Source of the DNA: an uncultured Streptococcus sp.
GTDB taxonomy: Bacteria > Bacillota > Bacilli > Lactobacillales > Streptococcaceae
Assembly: GCA_905373305.1 (NCBI GenBank)
Contig: CAJPSM010000025.1
Coordinates: 1 to 15,406 of the forward strand
Reading direction: 5' to 3'
DNA: 15,406 nt
Below are positions 6,507 to 14,123 of this stretch, in pieces (the first letter of the stretch is position 1; each line of letters starts with the position of its first letter). The position numbers were made by a program, and so were the translations under genes. Under the pieces are notes generated by a model that did no database searches, was not told the DNA's origin, and saw nothing but the letters and a program-made list of their open reading frames with translations.

Positions 6507-7070
6507 TTATTTCTTTAAGGTTTGTAAACGTGGGACAATTGCTACTGTTAGAATTGCAGAGATGACGAGTTCAGCAATTGAGTTGGTTGAAATAACAGTT
6601 GCTAGGAGTTTTTGGATATTTCCATCGAAGACATTTCCAAAAAGGAAGAAGATTCCTCCAAGTACAAAGACTGTATTCGTAAGTGAACCGAGAGCTCCAG
6701 CAATGATGAGACCCGTTCTGTTTTTCAATAATTTATAAACCAAGTAAGGTGTCAGACCAATCAAAATGCGAGGTACAATAGCGATAATCGCAGAATAGAT
6801 GTTTCCGTTTGGTACAAAAGGTGAGAATAGATAGCTGGTTGGAAGGATTGTTATCGTGTTAACTGTCAAGCTGAGTAGCCCCATCAAGAAACCAAGTGTA
6901 ACACCAACGCGCGGACCGTAAATAATACTTGCAATAATAACAGGAACATGCACGATAGTTGGTTTAATTGGGAATGGGAATAGATTAAATAAGAATGAGC
7001 TCAGAAAGTGAATGACCAACATGGTCGCAAAAAAGATAGCAATTGGAGCAATATTAGAGCGTTTTTTCAT
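6507..7070 (-). CDS. panT: ECF transporter S-component, probably pantothenate-specific (PanT)
   Basis: This is a 187-residue membrane protein of the ECF S-component type, the substrate-binding subunit that works with the shared EcfA/EcfA'/EcfT energising module. It has about six hydrophobic segments (for example IAIFFATMLVIHFLSSFLFNLF, VIIASIIYGPRVGVTLGFLMGLLSL and GLIIAGALGSLTNTVFVLGGIFFLF). The Gly-rich helix in the middle and the SLTNT motif are typical of the family. The ATG at 7070 lies inside the end of coaC (17-nt overlap), with AAAGGA about 8 nt upstream, so translation is probably coupled. Linkage to coaB and coaC, which act on imported pantothenate after its phosphorylation, supports pantothenate as substrate. 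An S-component for another CoA precursor is the main alternative. Confidence 0.82.
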   Translation of the reverse strand: MKKRSNIAPIAIFFATMLVIHFLSSFLFNLFPFPIKPTIVHVPVIIASIIYGPRVGVTLGFLMGLLSLTVNTITILPTSYLFSPFVPNGNIYSAIIAIVPRILIGLTPYLVYKLLKNRTGLIIAGALGSLTNTVFVLGGIFFLFGNVFDGNIQKLLATVISTNSIAELVISAILTVAIVPRLQTLKK

Positions 7071-7605
7071 TGAGAGATTCCTTTATTCTTTCTAAAATAA
7101 TATCCAGGTCTGCCAAAGCTCCCCTTCCGTAGTCTCGGCAAGCTAGAAGGGATTCTTTAGGATAGATAAGCTTGTAGCCAAATGTTTCTAATGTCTTCAG
7201 GTTTGACTGAGTGGCTGGATGATCATACATTTTTGTATTCATAGCAGGAGCAATTAGTTTAGGAATGTTTTGGGGTAAAGCTAACGCTGTACTTGTCACC
7301 ATGTTGTCCGCAAATCCATGGGCTAGTTTTGCAATGGTGTTAGCTGTAGCAGGGACTACGATAAAAAGATCGGCTTCCTTTCCACGTTCGATATGATTGA
7401 CTTGATCAGGATAGGGTTCCTGCATGACATCAAGGTGGACTGGATTCTGTGAGAGCACCTGTAGTGTCAAAGGCTGGATAAACTCTCTCGCCGCCTCAGT
7501 CATTAAGACAGTGACATCGTGGCCTTGTTTTTTTAAAGAACTGACGAGATCAGATGATTTATAGGAGGCGATGGAACCTGTCACTGCGATCAGAATGTTT
7601 GCCAT
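7054..7605 (-). CDS. coaC: Phosphopantothenoylcysteine decarboxylase CoaC
   Basis: CoaC is an FMN flavoprotein (HFCD family) that oxidatively decarboxylates phosphopantothenoylcysteine to phosphopantetheine, the step after CoaB in CoA synthesis. The 183-residue protein shows the N-terminal flavin-binding segment (ILIAVTGSIASYKSSDL), the catalytic His at about residue 71 (NHIERGKEADL), PATANT (about 85-90), the substrate-binding PAMN motif (about 120-123) and the catalytic Cys at about 156 within ACRDYGRGAL. AAAGGAAA precedes the ATG. It starts 11 nt after the coaB stop and overlaps panT by 17 nt. As in other streptococci, CoaB and CoaC are separate proteins here, rather than the fused Dfp protein of many bacteria. 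Confidence 0.96.
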   Translation of the reverse strand: MANILIAVTGSIASYKSSDLVSSLKKQGHDVTVLMTEAAREFIQPLTLQVLSQNPVHLDVMQEPYPDQVNHIERGKEADLFIVVPATANTIAKLAHGFADNMVTSTALALPQNIPKLIAPAMNTKMYDHPATQSNLKTLETFGYKLIYPKESLLACRDYGRGALADLDIILERIKESLNEKTL

Positions 7606-7616
7606 GGCTTTCCTTT

Positions 7617-8306
7617 CTATGAATCGTATGCTTGAATTTTCTCAAGGAGGAGTTTTGCAATTTCCTCTTTAGTTTGGACAATTTGAAGCTGATCTTTTTC
7701 AACAAAGATAGCTCGGTGCTGGTTTGCTGAGATTTGAGTAAGGTCATTTGCTATGATTAAGTCTGCCTGATTTTTGACAAGACTCTGTCTAGCTACCTCA
7801 ATAAGATGCTCTTCAGTAACATCAACCAACAGTTTGAAACCAATCAGATGAATTGAAGAATTCCACTCTTTGACTAGAGAGATAATCTTGGGTGTTTTTT
7901 TCAAAAACAAAACCTGCACCTCATCAGTTGAAGAGATCTTAGCTTGATGATTCTGCTTGCTTAAAAATTCTTCTAAATTGGAGCTAGCCTGAACTTCCTC
8001 CAACCCTGTCATATAAACAGGAGTGTAGTCGGACACAGCCATCGAATGGATCAAGACCTGATAATCCGGAACATGCTCTTTCATCTCTAAAAGAAGATCA
8101 TTCGTATTTTTGATTTCTAGAATGGTTAAATGGGGATGAGGTTCTGGTTTAAGAGCTCTGTTAGTAGTAATCAAACAAACCTCATGTCCAGCAGCAAGTA
8201 GGGTTTCGGTGATAATTTTCCCCAAGCGACCCGTAGAATGGTTCGTGATAGAGCGGACGCTATCGATAGCTTCACTGGTACCACCTGACGTAACTAAAAT
8301 TTTCAT
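7617..8306 (-). CDS. coaB: Phosphopantothenate--cysteine ligase CoaB
   Basis: CoaB joins 4'-phosphopantothenate and cysteine, with nucleotide activation, to make phosphopantothenoylcysteine. The protein begins MKILVTSGGTSEAIDSVRSITNHSTGRLG, the nucleotide-binding N-terminus of the family. The segments VLIHSMAVSDYTP (about residues 90-102) and ADLIIANDL near the C-terminus are also typical. It is 229 residues from the ATG at 8306; an in-frame TTG at 8321 would add five residues, but neither start has a Shine-Dalgarno sequence. A promoter -10 ends 6 nt before the ATG, so the mRNA is probably leaderless and begins at this ATG. It is the first gene of coaB-coaC-panT and is divergent from fhs. Confidence 0.94.
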   Translation of the reverse strand: MKILVTSGGTSEAIDSVRSITNHSTGRLGKIITETLLAAGHEVCLITTNRALKPEPHPHLTILEIKNTNDLLLEMKEHVPDYQVLIHSMAVSDYTPVYMTGLEEVQASSNLEEFLSKQNHQAKISSTDEVQVLFLKKTPKIISLVKEWNSSIHLIGFKLLVDVTEEHLIEVARQSLVKNQADLIIANDLTQISANQHRAIFVEKDQLQIVQTKEEIAKLLLEKIQAYDS

Positions 8307-8312
8307 AGGACT

Positions 8313-8341
8313 ATTGTACAAAAAAATAAACGGTAAGTAAA
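8313..8341 (-). promoter_or_regulatory. coaB-coaC-panT promoter placed for a leaderless mRNA
   Basis: On the minus strand, -35 TTTACT (8336-8341; 4 of 6) is separated by 17 nt from -10 TACAAT (8313-8318; 5 of 6). Only AGTCCT separates the -10 from the coaB ATG (8306-8304), so initiation 6-7 nt downstream of the -10 would fall at or next to the A of the start codon. Confidence 0.6.
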
Positions 8342-8445
8342 ATGAAAGCGATAAATTTTTTCTAAAACGAAGGAATACTATAGTCTAAAACTATAAAAGC
8401 ATATAAAATTTTAAAAAGCACTATTATATCCCCTAAAATATTGAT

Positions 8446-8458
8446 ATTTACGAACGTT
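8446..8458 (+). promoter_or_regulatory. Possible PurBox upstream of fhs
   Basis: ATTTACGAACGTT matches the Gram-positive PurR box consensus AWWWCCGAACWWT at 11 of 13 positions and keeps the central CGAAC. It lies about 56 nt upstream of the predicted fhs transcription start. PurR of lactic acid bacteria activates purine and one-carbon genes, so fhs is a sensible target. A single imperfect box is weak evidence. Confidence 0.35.
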
Positions 8459-8492
8459 TTCAGAGTTTAAGGGTGTTAAAAATCTTATTTTG

Positions 8493-8501
8493 TGTTATAA
8501 T
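8493..8501 (+). promoter_or_regulatory. fhs promoter (extended -10)
   Basis: TGTTATAAT contains a perfect TATAAT (8496-8501) with the TG extension one base upstream (8493-8494). No strong -35 is present; TGTTAA at 8474-8479 with a 16-nt spacer is the nearest candidate. The leader would be about 27 nt and contains GAGGAG (8523-8528) before the fhs ATG. Confidence 0.7.
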
Positions 8502-8534
8502 GAATTATCACATTAGAGGTTAGAGGAGTTTGTT

Positions 8535-10205
8535 ATGAAAACAGATATTGAAATCGCACAGAGTATTGAGCTAAAGCCAATCGTTGATGTTGTAGAGAAA
8601 CTTGGTATTTCTTACGATGACTTGGAGCTATACGGAAAGTACAAGGCTAAGCTTAGCTTTGATAAAATTCGTGCAGTTGAGAACAATCCAGTTGGTAAAT
8701 TGATCTTGGTTACTGCCATCAACCCAACTCCTGCTGGTGAAGGAAAATCAACCATTACCATTGGACTGGCAGACGCCTTGAACAAGATTGGTAAAAAAAC
8801 CATGATTGCCATTCGTGAACCGTCTCTTGGACCAGTAATGGGGATTAAGGGTGGTGCCGCTGGTGGTGGTTATGCGCAAGTTCTTCCTATGGAAGATATC
8901 AACCTCCACTTTACTGGAGACATGCATGCCATTACAACTGCTAACAATGCCCTTTCTGCTTTGATTGACAACCACTTGCATCAAGGAAATGAGCTTGGAA
9001 TTGACCAACGTCGTATCCTCTGGAAACGTGTTGTTGACTTGAACGACCGAGCTCTTCGTCATGTGACCGTTGGTCTTGGTGGTCCTCTAAATGGTATTCC
9101 ACGTGAGGATGGTTTCGATATTACCGTTGCTTCTGAGATCATGGCCATTCTGTGTTTGGCGACTGATATTGAAGATTTGAAACGTCGTTTAGCAAATATC
9201 GTTATCGGCTATCGCTACGACCGTACCCCTGTCTCTGTAGGTGATTTGCAGGTTGAAGGTGCTTTAGCATTAATCTTGAAAGATGCTATCAAACCGAACT
9301 TGGTTCAGACAATTTATGGTACACCTGCCTTTGTACATGGCGGTCCATTTGCCAATATTGCCCATGGATGTAACTCTGTTTTGGCAACAAGCACAGCCCT
9401 TCGCTTGGCTGACTATACAGTTACGGAAGCTGGTTTTGGTGCAGACCTTGGCGCTGAGAAATTCCTTGATATCAAGACACCAAACTTGCCAACTTCTCCA
9501 GATGCGGTAGTCATCGTTGCAACCCTTCGTGCCCTCAAGATGAATGGTGGTGTAGCTAAGGATGCTCTTACAGAAGAAAATGTGGAAGCAGTTCGTGCCG
9601 GTTTTGCCAACTTGAAACGTCACGTTGAGAACATCCGTAAGTTCGGTATTCCAGCAGTCGTAGCTCTCAATGAATTTGTAACTGATACAGAAGCTGAAAT
9701 CGTAGCTTTGAAGGAACTTTGTGCCTCAATCGATGTACCAGTTGAGTTGGCTAGTGTCTGGGCTGATGGAGCAGAAGGTGGAGTAGCGCTTGCCGAAACG
9801 CTTGTCAAGACAATCTCAGAAAATCCATCCAACTATACTCGCCTATATGACAACGACCTTTCTGTCCAAGAAAAGATTGAAAAGATTGTCACTGAAATCT
9901 ACCGTGGTAGCAAAGTAAACTTTGAGAAGAAAGCTCAAACGCAAATCGCTCAAATCGTTCAGAATGGTTGGAACAAATTGCCAATCTGTATGGCTAAAAC
10001 TCAGTATAGTTTCTCAGACAACCCAAATGCACTTGGAGCTCCAGAAAACTTTGAAATTACCATTCGTGAGTTGGTACCAAAATTGGGTGCAGGTTTTATC
10101 GTTGCCTTAACAGGTGATGTTATGACCATGCCAGGTCTTCCAAAACGACCAGCGGCTCTCAATATGGATGTTGAAAGTGATGGAACTGTTCTAGGCTTGT
10201 TCTAA
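8535..10205 (+). CDS. fhs: Formate--tetrahydrofolate ligase
   Basis: This enzyme (formyltetrahydrofolate synthetase) uses ATP to attach formate to tetrahydrofolate. The resulting 10-formyl-THF feeds purine synthesis and formylation of initiator tRNA. The 556-residue length is standard for the family. Visible signatures are the P-loop TPAGEGKST (residues 65-73), EPSLGPVMGIKGGAAGGGYAQV just after it, HFTGDMHAITTANN, the long conserved central block with FVHGGPFANIAHGCNS, and the C-terminal LTGDVMTMPGLPKRPAA. GAGGAG lies 6 nt upstream of the ATG. It has its own extended -10 promoter and a strong terminator, so it is monocistronic. It is divergent from coaB. No truncation or missing key residue is seen. 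Confidence 0.98.
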   Translation: MKTDIEIAQSIELKPIVDVVEKLGISYDDLELYGKYKAKLSFDKIRAVENNPVGKLILVTAINPTPAGEGKSTITIGLADALNKIGKKTMIAIREPSLGPVMGIKGGAAGGGYAQVLPMEDINLHFTGDMHAITTANNALSALIDNHLHQGNELGIDQRRILWKRVVDLNDRALRHVTVGLGGPLNGIPREDGFDITVASEIMAILCLATDIEDLKRRLANIVIGYRYDRTPVSVGDLQVEGALALILKDAIKPNLVQTIYGTPAFVHGGPFANIAHGCNSVLATSTALRLADYTVTEAGFGADLGAEKFLDIKTPNLPTSPDAVVIVATLRALKMNGGVAKDALTEENVEAVRAGFANLKRHVENIRKFGIPAVVALNEFVTDTEAEIVALKELCASIDVPVELASVWADGAEGGVALAETLVKTISENPSNYTRLYDNDLSVQEKIEKIVTEIYRGSKVNFEKKAQTQIAQIVQNGWNKLPICMAKTQYSFSDNPNALGAPENFEITIRELVPKLGAGFIVALTGDVMTMPGLPKRPAALNMDVESDGTVLGLF

Positions 10206-10220
10206 GATTTAGATGATATT

Positions 10221-10254
10221 AAAAGAGTTTGGAAATGCTATCCAAGCTCTTTTT
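10221..10254 (+). terminator. Intrinsic terminator after fhs
   Basis: A 13-bp stem (10221-10233 with 10241-10253, one G-T pair) closes a 7-nt loop and ends in CTCTTTTT, 15 nt after the fhs stop. The A-run/T-run arms make it potentially bidirectional, but only fhs reads into it. Confidence 0.88.
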
Positions 10255-10345
10255 CATGTCAAAGAATAACCTCAACTTCATTTGAAAAATACATGTTTTG
10301 TAAGCACTGATGAAAATTTTGCTTGTCAAAGTGTTCTCTGTTAAG

Positions 10346-10374
10346 TTTCTATTTTACCTGATTTCTGATATAAT
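10346..10374 (+). promoter_or_regulatory. pcrA promoter (extended -10)
   Basis: TATAAT (10369-10374) is preceded by TG plus one base (10366-10367), giving TGATATAAT. TTTCTA (10346-10351) is a weak -35 with a 17-nt spacer. The predicted leader is about 25-27 nt and contains AAGGAAGAG before the pcrA ATG. The rest of the 202-nt fhs-pcrA gap holds the fhs terminator and otherwise nothing I can identify. Confidence 0.7.
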
Positions 10375-10407
10375 AGAAACATTGACTTCAAGAGTAAGGA
10401 AGAGAAA

Positions 10408-12699
10408 ATGAACGCATTATTGAATGGAATGAATGACCGTCAGGCTGAAGCGGTGCAAACGACAGAAGGCCCCTTGTTAATCATGGCGGGGGCTGGTTCT
10501 GGAAAGACTCGTGTTTTAACTCACAGAATCGCCTACTTGATTGATGAAAAGATGGTCAATCCTTGGAATATCTTGGCCATTACCTTTACTAACAAGGCTG
10601 CGCGTGAGATGAAAGAGCGTGCATATGGTCTCAATCCAGCTACTCAGGACTGTCTGATTGCGACTTTTCACTCCATGTGTGTTCGTATTTTGCGTCGCGA
10701 TGCGGATCATATCGGCTATAATCGTAATTTCACCATTGTAGATCCTGGTGAACAACGTACCCTTATGAAACGAATCCTCAAGCAGTTGAACTTGGATCCG
10801 AAAAAATGGAATGAACGAACAATCTTGGGTTCCATTTCCAATGCTAAGAATGACTTGATTGATGATATGGCCTATGCTGCCCAGGCGGGTGATATGTACA
10901 CGCAAATCGTGGCCCAGTGTTACACGGCCTATCAGAAAGAGCTTCGTCAGTCTGAGTCCGTTGACTTTGACGACTTAATCATGTTGACCCTGCGTCTTTT
11001 TGATCAGAATCCTGATGTTCTGACCTACTACCAGCAAAAGTTCCAGTACATCCATGTTGATGAGTACCAGGATACCAACCATGCTCAGTACCAACTAGTC
11101 AAACTTTTGGCATCTCGCTTTAAAAATATCTGTGTGGTTGGGGATGCAGACCAGTCTATCTACGGTTGGCGTGGTGCGGATATGCAGAATATCTTGGATT
11201 TTGAGAAAGATTATCCTCAAGCTAAGGTTGTTTTGTTAGAGGAAAATTACCGTTCAACTAAAACCATTCTCCAAGCTGCGAATGATGTCATTAAAAACAA
11301 TAAAAACCGCCGTCCTAAGAATCTCTGGACTCAAAACGCTGATGGGGATCAAATCGTCTACTACAGAGCTAACGATGAACAAGATGAGGCTGTTTTTGTT
11401 GCCAAAACCATCGATGAACTCGGTCGCAGCCAAAACTTCCTTCACAAAGACTTTGCAGTTCTTTATCGGACTAATGCGCAATCTCGTACTATTGAGGAAG
11501 CCCTGCTCAAGTCAAACATTCCTTATACTATGGTTGGTGGGACCAAGTTCTACAGCCGTAAGGAAATCCGTGATATTATCGCCTACCTCAACCTCATTGC
11601 TAATCTGAGTGACAATATCAGTTTTGAGCGTATTATCAACGAGCCAAAACGTGGAATTGGACCAGGAACTGTTGAGAAAATCCGTGACTTTGCTAATATG
11701 CAAGATATGTCTATGCTAGATGCTTCAGCCAACATCATGTTGTCTGGCATCAAAGGAAAAGCAGCCCAGTCTATCTGGGATTTTGCCAATATGATTCTGG
11801 ATTTGCGGGAGCAACTGGATCAATTAACCATTACAGAATTGGTTGAGGAAGTTTTAGAAAAAACTGGCTACATGGATATTCTGAATGCCCAAGCGACCTT
11901 GGAAAGCAAGGCTCGGGTTGAGAATATCGAAGAGTTCCTATCTGTTACTAAGAATTTTGACGACAATCCTGATAGTCAAGAAGAGGAAACAGGTTTAGAT
12001 AAACTCAGTCGTTTCTTGAATGACCTAGCCTTGATTGCCGACACAGATTCTGGCAGTCAGGAGACATCTGAAGTAACTTTGATGACACTCCATGCAGCTA
12101 AAGGACTGGAGTTTCCGGTTGTCTTTATCATCGGGATGGAGGAAAATGTCTTTCCTCTTAGTCGAGCAGCTGAGGATCCTGATGAGCTGGAAGAAGAACG
12201 TCGTTTGGCCTATGTAGGTATCACGCGCGCTGAAAAGATCCTCTATCTGACCAATGCCAACTCTCGCTTGCTTTTCGGTCGTACTAGCTATAATCGTCCA
12301 ACACGTTTCATCAATGAAATTAGCTCTGACTTGCTTGAATATCAAGGCTTGGCTCGTCCAGCTAATACTAGCTTCAAGGCATCTTATAGTAGTGGTGGAA
12401 TTGCCTTCGGTCAAGGAATGAGTTTGGCTCAGGCGCTTCAAGACCGTAAACGCAAGGCTGCACCAAGCTCTATCCAGTCAAGTGGTCTCCCATTTGGTCA
12501 ATTTGCAGCAGGCGCAAAATCAGCGTCTAGCGAGACAAATTGGTCCATTGGTGATATTGCCCTTCACAAGAAATGGGGAGAAGGCACTGTTCTGGAAGTG
12601 TCAGGTAGCGGTGCTACGCAGGAACTAAAAATCAATTTCCCAGAAGTGGGGTTGAAAAAGCTGCTTGCTAGTGTAGCTCCAATTGAGAAAAAAATCTAA
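10408..12699 (+). CDS. pcrA: ATP-dependent DNA helicase PcrA (UvrD/Rep family)
   Basis: PcrA is the essential 3'-5' superfamily 1A helicase of Gram-positive bacteria. It acts in repair, removal of RecA filaments and resolution of transcription-replication conflicts. The 763-residue protein shows AGAGSGKT (motif I, residues 27-34), TFTNKAAREMKER (Ia), VDEYQDTN (II, about 217-224), GDADQSIYGWRGAD (III, about 245-258), LEENYRST (IV), TLHAAKGLEFPVVF (V) and LAYVGITRAE (VI). The C-terminal 55 or so residues (IGDIALHKKWGEGTVLEV...) form the Tudor-like tail that in other PcrA proteins contacts RNA polymerase. It has its own promoter and is followed by radC after 42 nt that form a terminator-like hairpin. 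No defect is seen. Confidence 0.98.
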   Translation: MNALLNGMNDRQAEAVQTTEGPLLIMAGAGSGKTRVLTHRIAYLIDEKMVNPWNILAITFTNKAAREMKERAYGLNPATQDCLIATFHSMCVRILRRDADHIGYNRNFTIVDPGEQRTLMKRILKQLNLDPKKWNERTILGSISNAKNDLIDDMAYAAQAGDMYTQIVAQCYTAYQKELRQSESVDFDDLIMLTLRLFDQNPDVLTYYQQKFQYIHVDEYQDTNHAQYQLVKLLASRFKNICVVGDADQSIYGWRGADMQNILDFEKDYPQAKVVLLEENYRSTKTILQAANDVIKNNKNRRPKNLWTQNADGDQIVYYRANDEQDEAVFVAKTIDELGRSQNFLHKDFAVLYRTNAQSRTIEEALLKSNIPYTMVGGTKFYSRKEIRDIIAYLNLIANLSDNISFERIINEPKRGIGPGTVEKIRDFANMQDMSMLDASANIMLSGIKGKAAQSIWDFANMILDLREQLDQLTITELVEEVLEKTGYMDILNAQATLESKARVENIEEFLSVTKNFDDNPDSQEEETGLDKLSRFLNDLALIADTDSGSQETSEVTLMTLHAAKGLEFPVVFIIGMEENVFPLSRAAEDPDELEEERRLAYVGITRAEKILYLTNANSRLLFGRTSYNRPTRFINEISSDLLEYQGLARPANTSFKASYSSGGIAFGQGMSLAQALQDRKRKAAPSSIQSSGLPFGQFAAGAKSASSETNWSIGDIALHKKWGEGTVLEVSGSGATQELKINFPEVGLKKLLASVAPIEKKI

Positions 12700-12705
12700 T
12701 TATTC

Positions 12706-12741
12706 ATCCTTCTCACGAATAATAAAGTGAGGAGGATTTTT
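12706..12741 (+). promoter_or_regulatory. Hairpin sequestering the radC Shine-Dalgarno; terminator-like
   Basis: ATCCTTCTCAC (12706-12716) pairs with GTGAGGAGGAT (12727-12737) over 11 bp with a single G-T pair and a 10-nt loop. The 3' arm contains the whole radC ribosome binding site GAGGAGG, and the stem is followed by a short T-run (12738-12741) that leads directly into the radC ATG at 12742. It can therefore act as an intrinsic terminator for pcrA, as a block to radC translation, or both. A second pairing, ATTATTC (12699-12705) with GAATAAT (12717-12723, in the loop), could make a pseudoknot or a competing fold. Confidence 0.7.
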
Positions 12742-13422
12742 ATGTACAGTATTTCATTCCAAGAAGATTCACTTTTGCCGAGAGAAAGATTGGTTAGAGA
12801 AGGAGTAGAATCTCTGAGCAATCAAGAATTGTTAGCTATACTACTCAGAACGGGAACGCGTCAGGCAAATGTTTTTGAAATTTCCCAGAAAGTCTTGAAC
12901 AGTCTCACAAGTCTAACTGATTTGAAAAAAATGACCCTGCAGGAATTGCAGAGTCTGTCTGGTATTGGACGCATTAAAGCCATTGAACTACAAGCAGTGA
13001 TTGAACTGGGGCATCGCATTCACAAGCATGAAACCCTTGAGATGGAAAGTATTCTCAGTAGTCAAAAGCTAGCTAAAAAAATGCAACAGGAACTTGGTGA
13101 TAAAAAACAAGAGCACCTAGTGGCGCTCTATCTTAATACTCAAAATCAAATCATTCATCAACAGACCATTTTTATTGGAACTGCGACACGAAGCATTGCT
13201 GAACCACGGGAAATCCTTCACTATGCCATCAAGCATATGGCCACTTCTGTGATTCTCGTTCATAATCATCCATCAGGCGCTGTATCACCTAGCCAAAATG
13301 ATGATCATGTAACCAAGTTAGTAAAGGAAGCCTGTGAACTGATGGGACTGGTATTTCTGGATCATCTGATTGTCTCGCATTCCGATTACTTTAGTTACCG
13401 TGAAAAGACGGATCTGATTTAA
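12742..13422 (+). CDS. radC: RadC/YsxA-family JAB1/MPN domain protein
   Basis: RadC-family proteins carry an N-terminal helix-hairpin-helix region and a JAMM metalloprotease-like domain; their true activity is unsettled, and the old repair assignment is doubtful. In this 226-residue protein the helix-hairpin-helix lies at about 73-85 (SGIGRIKAIELQA). The JAMM motif HNHPSGAVSPSQND gives metal ligands His174, His176 and Asp187 with Ser178. The ATG at 12742 is chosen because GTGAGGAGG just upstream is the ribosome binding site, 5-6 nt away; the GTG at 12727 is part of that site. The gene follows pcrA after 42 nt and converges on the amidotransferase-like gene with shared TTAA stops. Translation may be limited by the leader hairpin. 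Confidence 0.95.
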   Translation: MYSISFQEDSLLPRERLVREGVESLSNQELLAILLRTGTRQANVFEISQKVLNSLTSLTDLKKMTLQELQSLSGIGRIKAIELQAVIELGHRIHKHETLEMESILSSQKLAKKMQQELGDKKQEHLVALYLNTQNQIIHQQTIFIGTATRSIAEPREILHYAIKHMATSVILVHNHPSGAVSPSQNDDHVTKLVKEACELMGLVFLDHLIVSHSDYFSYREKTDLI

Positions 13423-14108
13423 AGTTCGTTTACGACATAGTCAAACAATGTTTTATCCTTGGGGCGATTTTCAAATAGAAATTCTGGATGCCATTGAACA
13501 CCAAGATAAGGGAAGCCATCTGTAGTTGTAACAGCCTCGATTATCTCATCCTTGGGATCAAAGGCCACAACCTTTAAATTTGGGGCCAAATCCTTAATGC
13601 TCTGATGGTGGAAGGAGTTGATATGAGAGATTTCTCCGTAGATTTCTCTGAGAACGGTATCTGGTTCGGTAGCAAGGCGTTGTGTTGTGTATTCGGCTGA
13701 ACAGTCCTGCCAGTGGTCTTCGATATCTTGATGAAGTGTGCCTCCCATGGCGACATTGAAAAGCTGGGTACCTCGACAAACAGAGAAGACTGGCTTTTTC
13801 TGCTTAATGGCTTCCTTGATAAGAGCTAATTCAAACTGGTCTCTTTGAAGGTGGTAGTCATCGCTGTCAATTGTTTTGGGTTCACCATAGAATTTTGGAT
13901 CGACGTTTTGCCCACCTGTTAGGATGAGTTTATCAATCATCGTGATGTAATGGCTTGCCATTTCTTGATCACCAATCGGTAGGATGATTGGAATTCCACC
14001 AGCGTTCTTGACCCCTTCAACAAAGCCTTTTGCTGCATAGCTCATCATGATGTCATCATCTGGATGAGCTTTTTCATTTCCTGTAATCCCAATAACTGGT
14101 TTATTCAT
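13419..14108 (-). CDS. Gamma-glutamyl-gamma-aminobutyrate hydrolase family protein (peptidase C26, class I GATase-like)
   Basis: The 229-residue protein belongs to the PuuD/peptidase C26 group of class I glutamine-amidotransferase-like hydrolases, which cleave gamma-glutamyl amides. The catalytic Cys is C111 in SVCRGTQLFNVAMGGTLHQD, the His is H207 and the acid is E209 in GVQWHPEF. LILTGGQNVDPKFYGE (about residues 61-76) and HHQS (about 167-170) are family landmarks. The actual substrate is unknown; no putrescine-degradation genes are nearby, so the PuuD reaction should not be assumed. It starts 15 nt after the rex stop and has only a weak ribosome binding site (GAAAG 10-14 nt upstream), suggesting coexpression with rex. 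It is convergent with radC, sharing the TTAA of both stops, and no terminator is visible. Confidence 0.9.
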   Translation of the reverse strand: MNKPVIGITGNEKAHPDDDIMMSYAAKGFVEGVKNAGGIPIILPIGDQEMASHYITMIDKLILTGGQNVDPKFYGEPKTIDSDDYHLQRDQFELALIKEAIKQKKPVFSVCRGTQLFNVAMGGTLHQDIEDHWQDCSAEYTTQRLATEPDTVLREIYGEISHINSFHHQSIKDLAPNLKVVAFDPKDEIIEAVTTTDGFPYLGVQWHPEFLFENRPKDKTLFDYVVNEL

Positions 14109-14123
14109 AAATGCTTTCGCTTT

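Noticed and set aside
6457..6738. Open frame of 93 codons on the + strand opposite panT
   Set aside because: Antisense shadow of panT with no ribosome binding site and an unlikely composition.
10257..10331. Direct repeat TGTCAAAG in the fhs-pcrA gap (10257-10264 and 10324-10331)
   Set aside because: Eight bases in AT-rich DNA is within chance, and the interval lacks any transposase remnant or inverted ends.
12699..12723. ATTATTC/GAATAAT hairpin as a stand-alone pcrA terminator
   Set aside because: The stem is AT-only apart from one pair and is not followed by a T-run; the overlapping 11-bp hairpin is a better terminator candidate.
12727..12729. GTG as the radC start
   Set aside because: It is part of the GTGAGGAGG ribosome binding site; the ATG at 12742 gives the normal RadC N-terminus.
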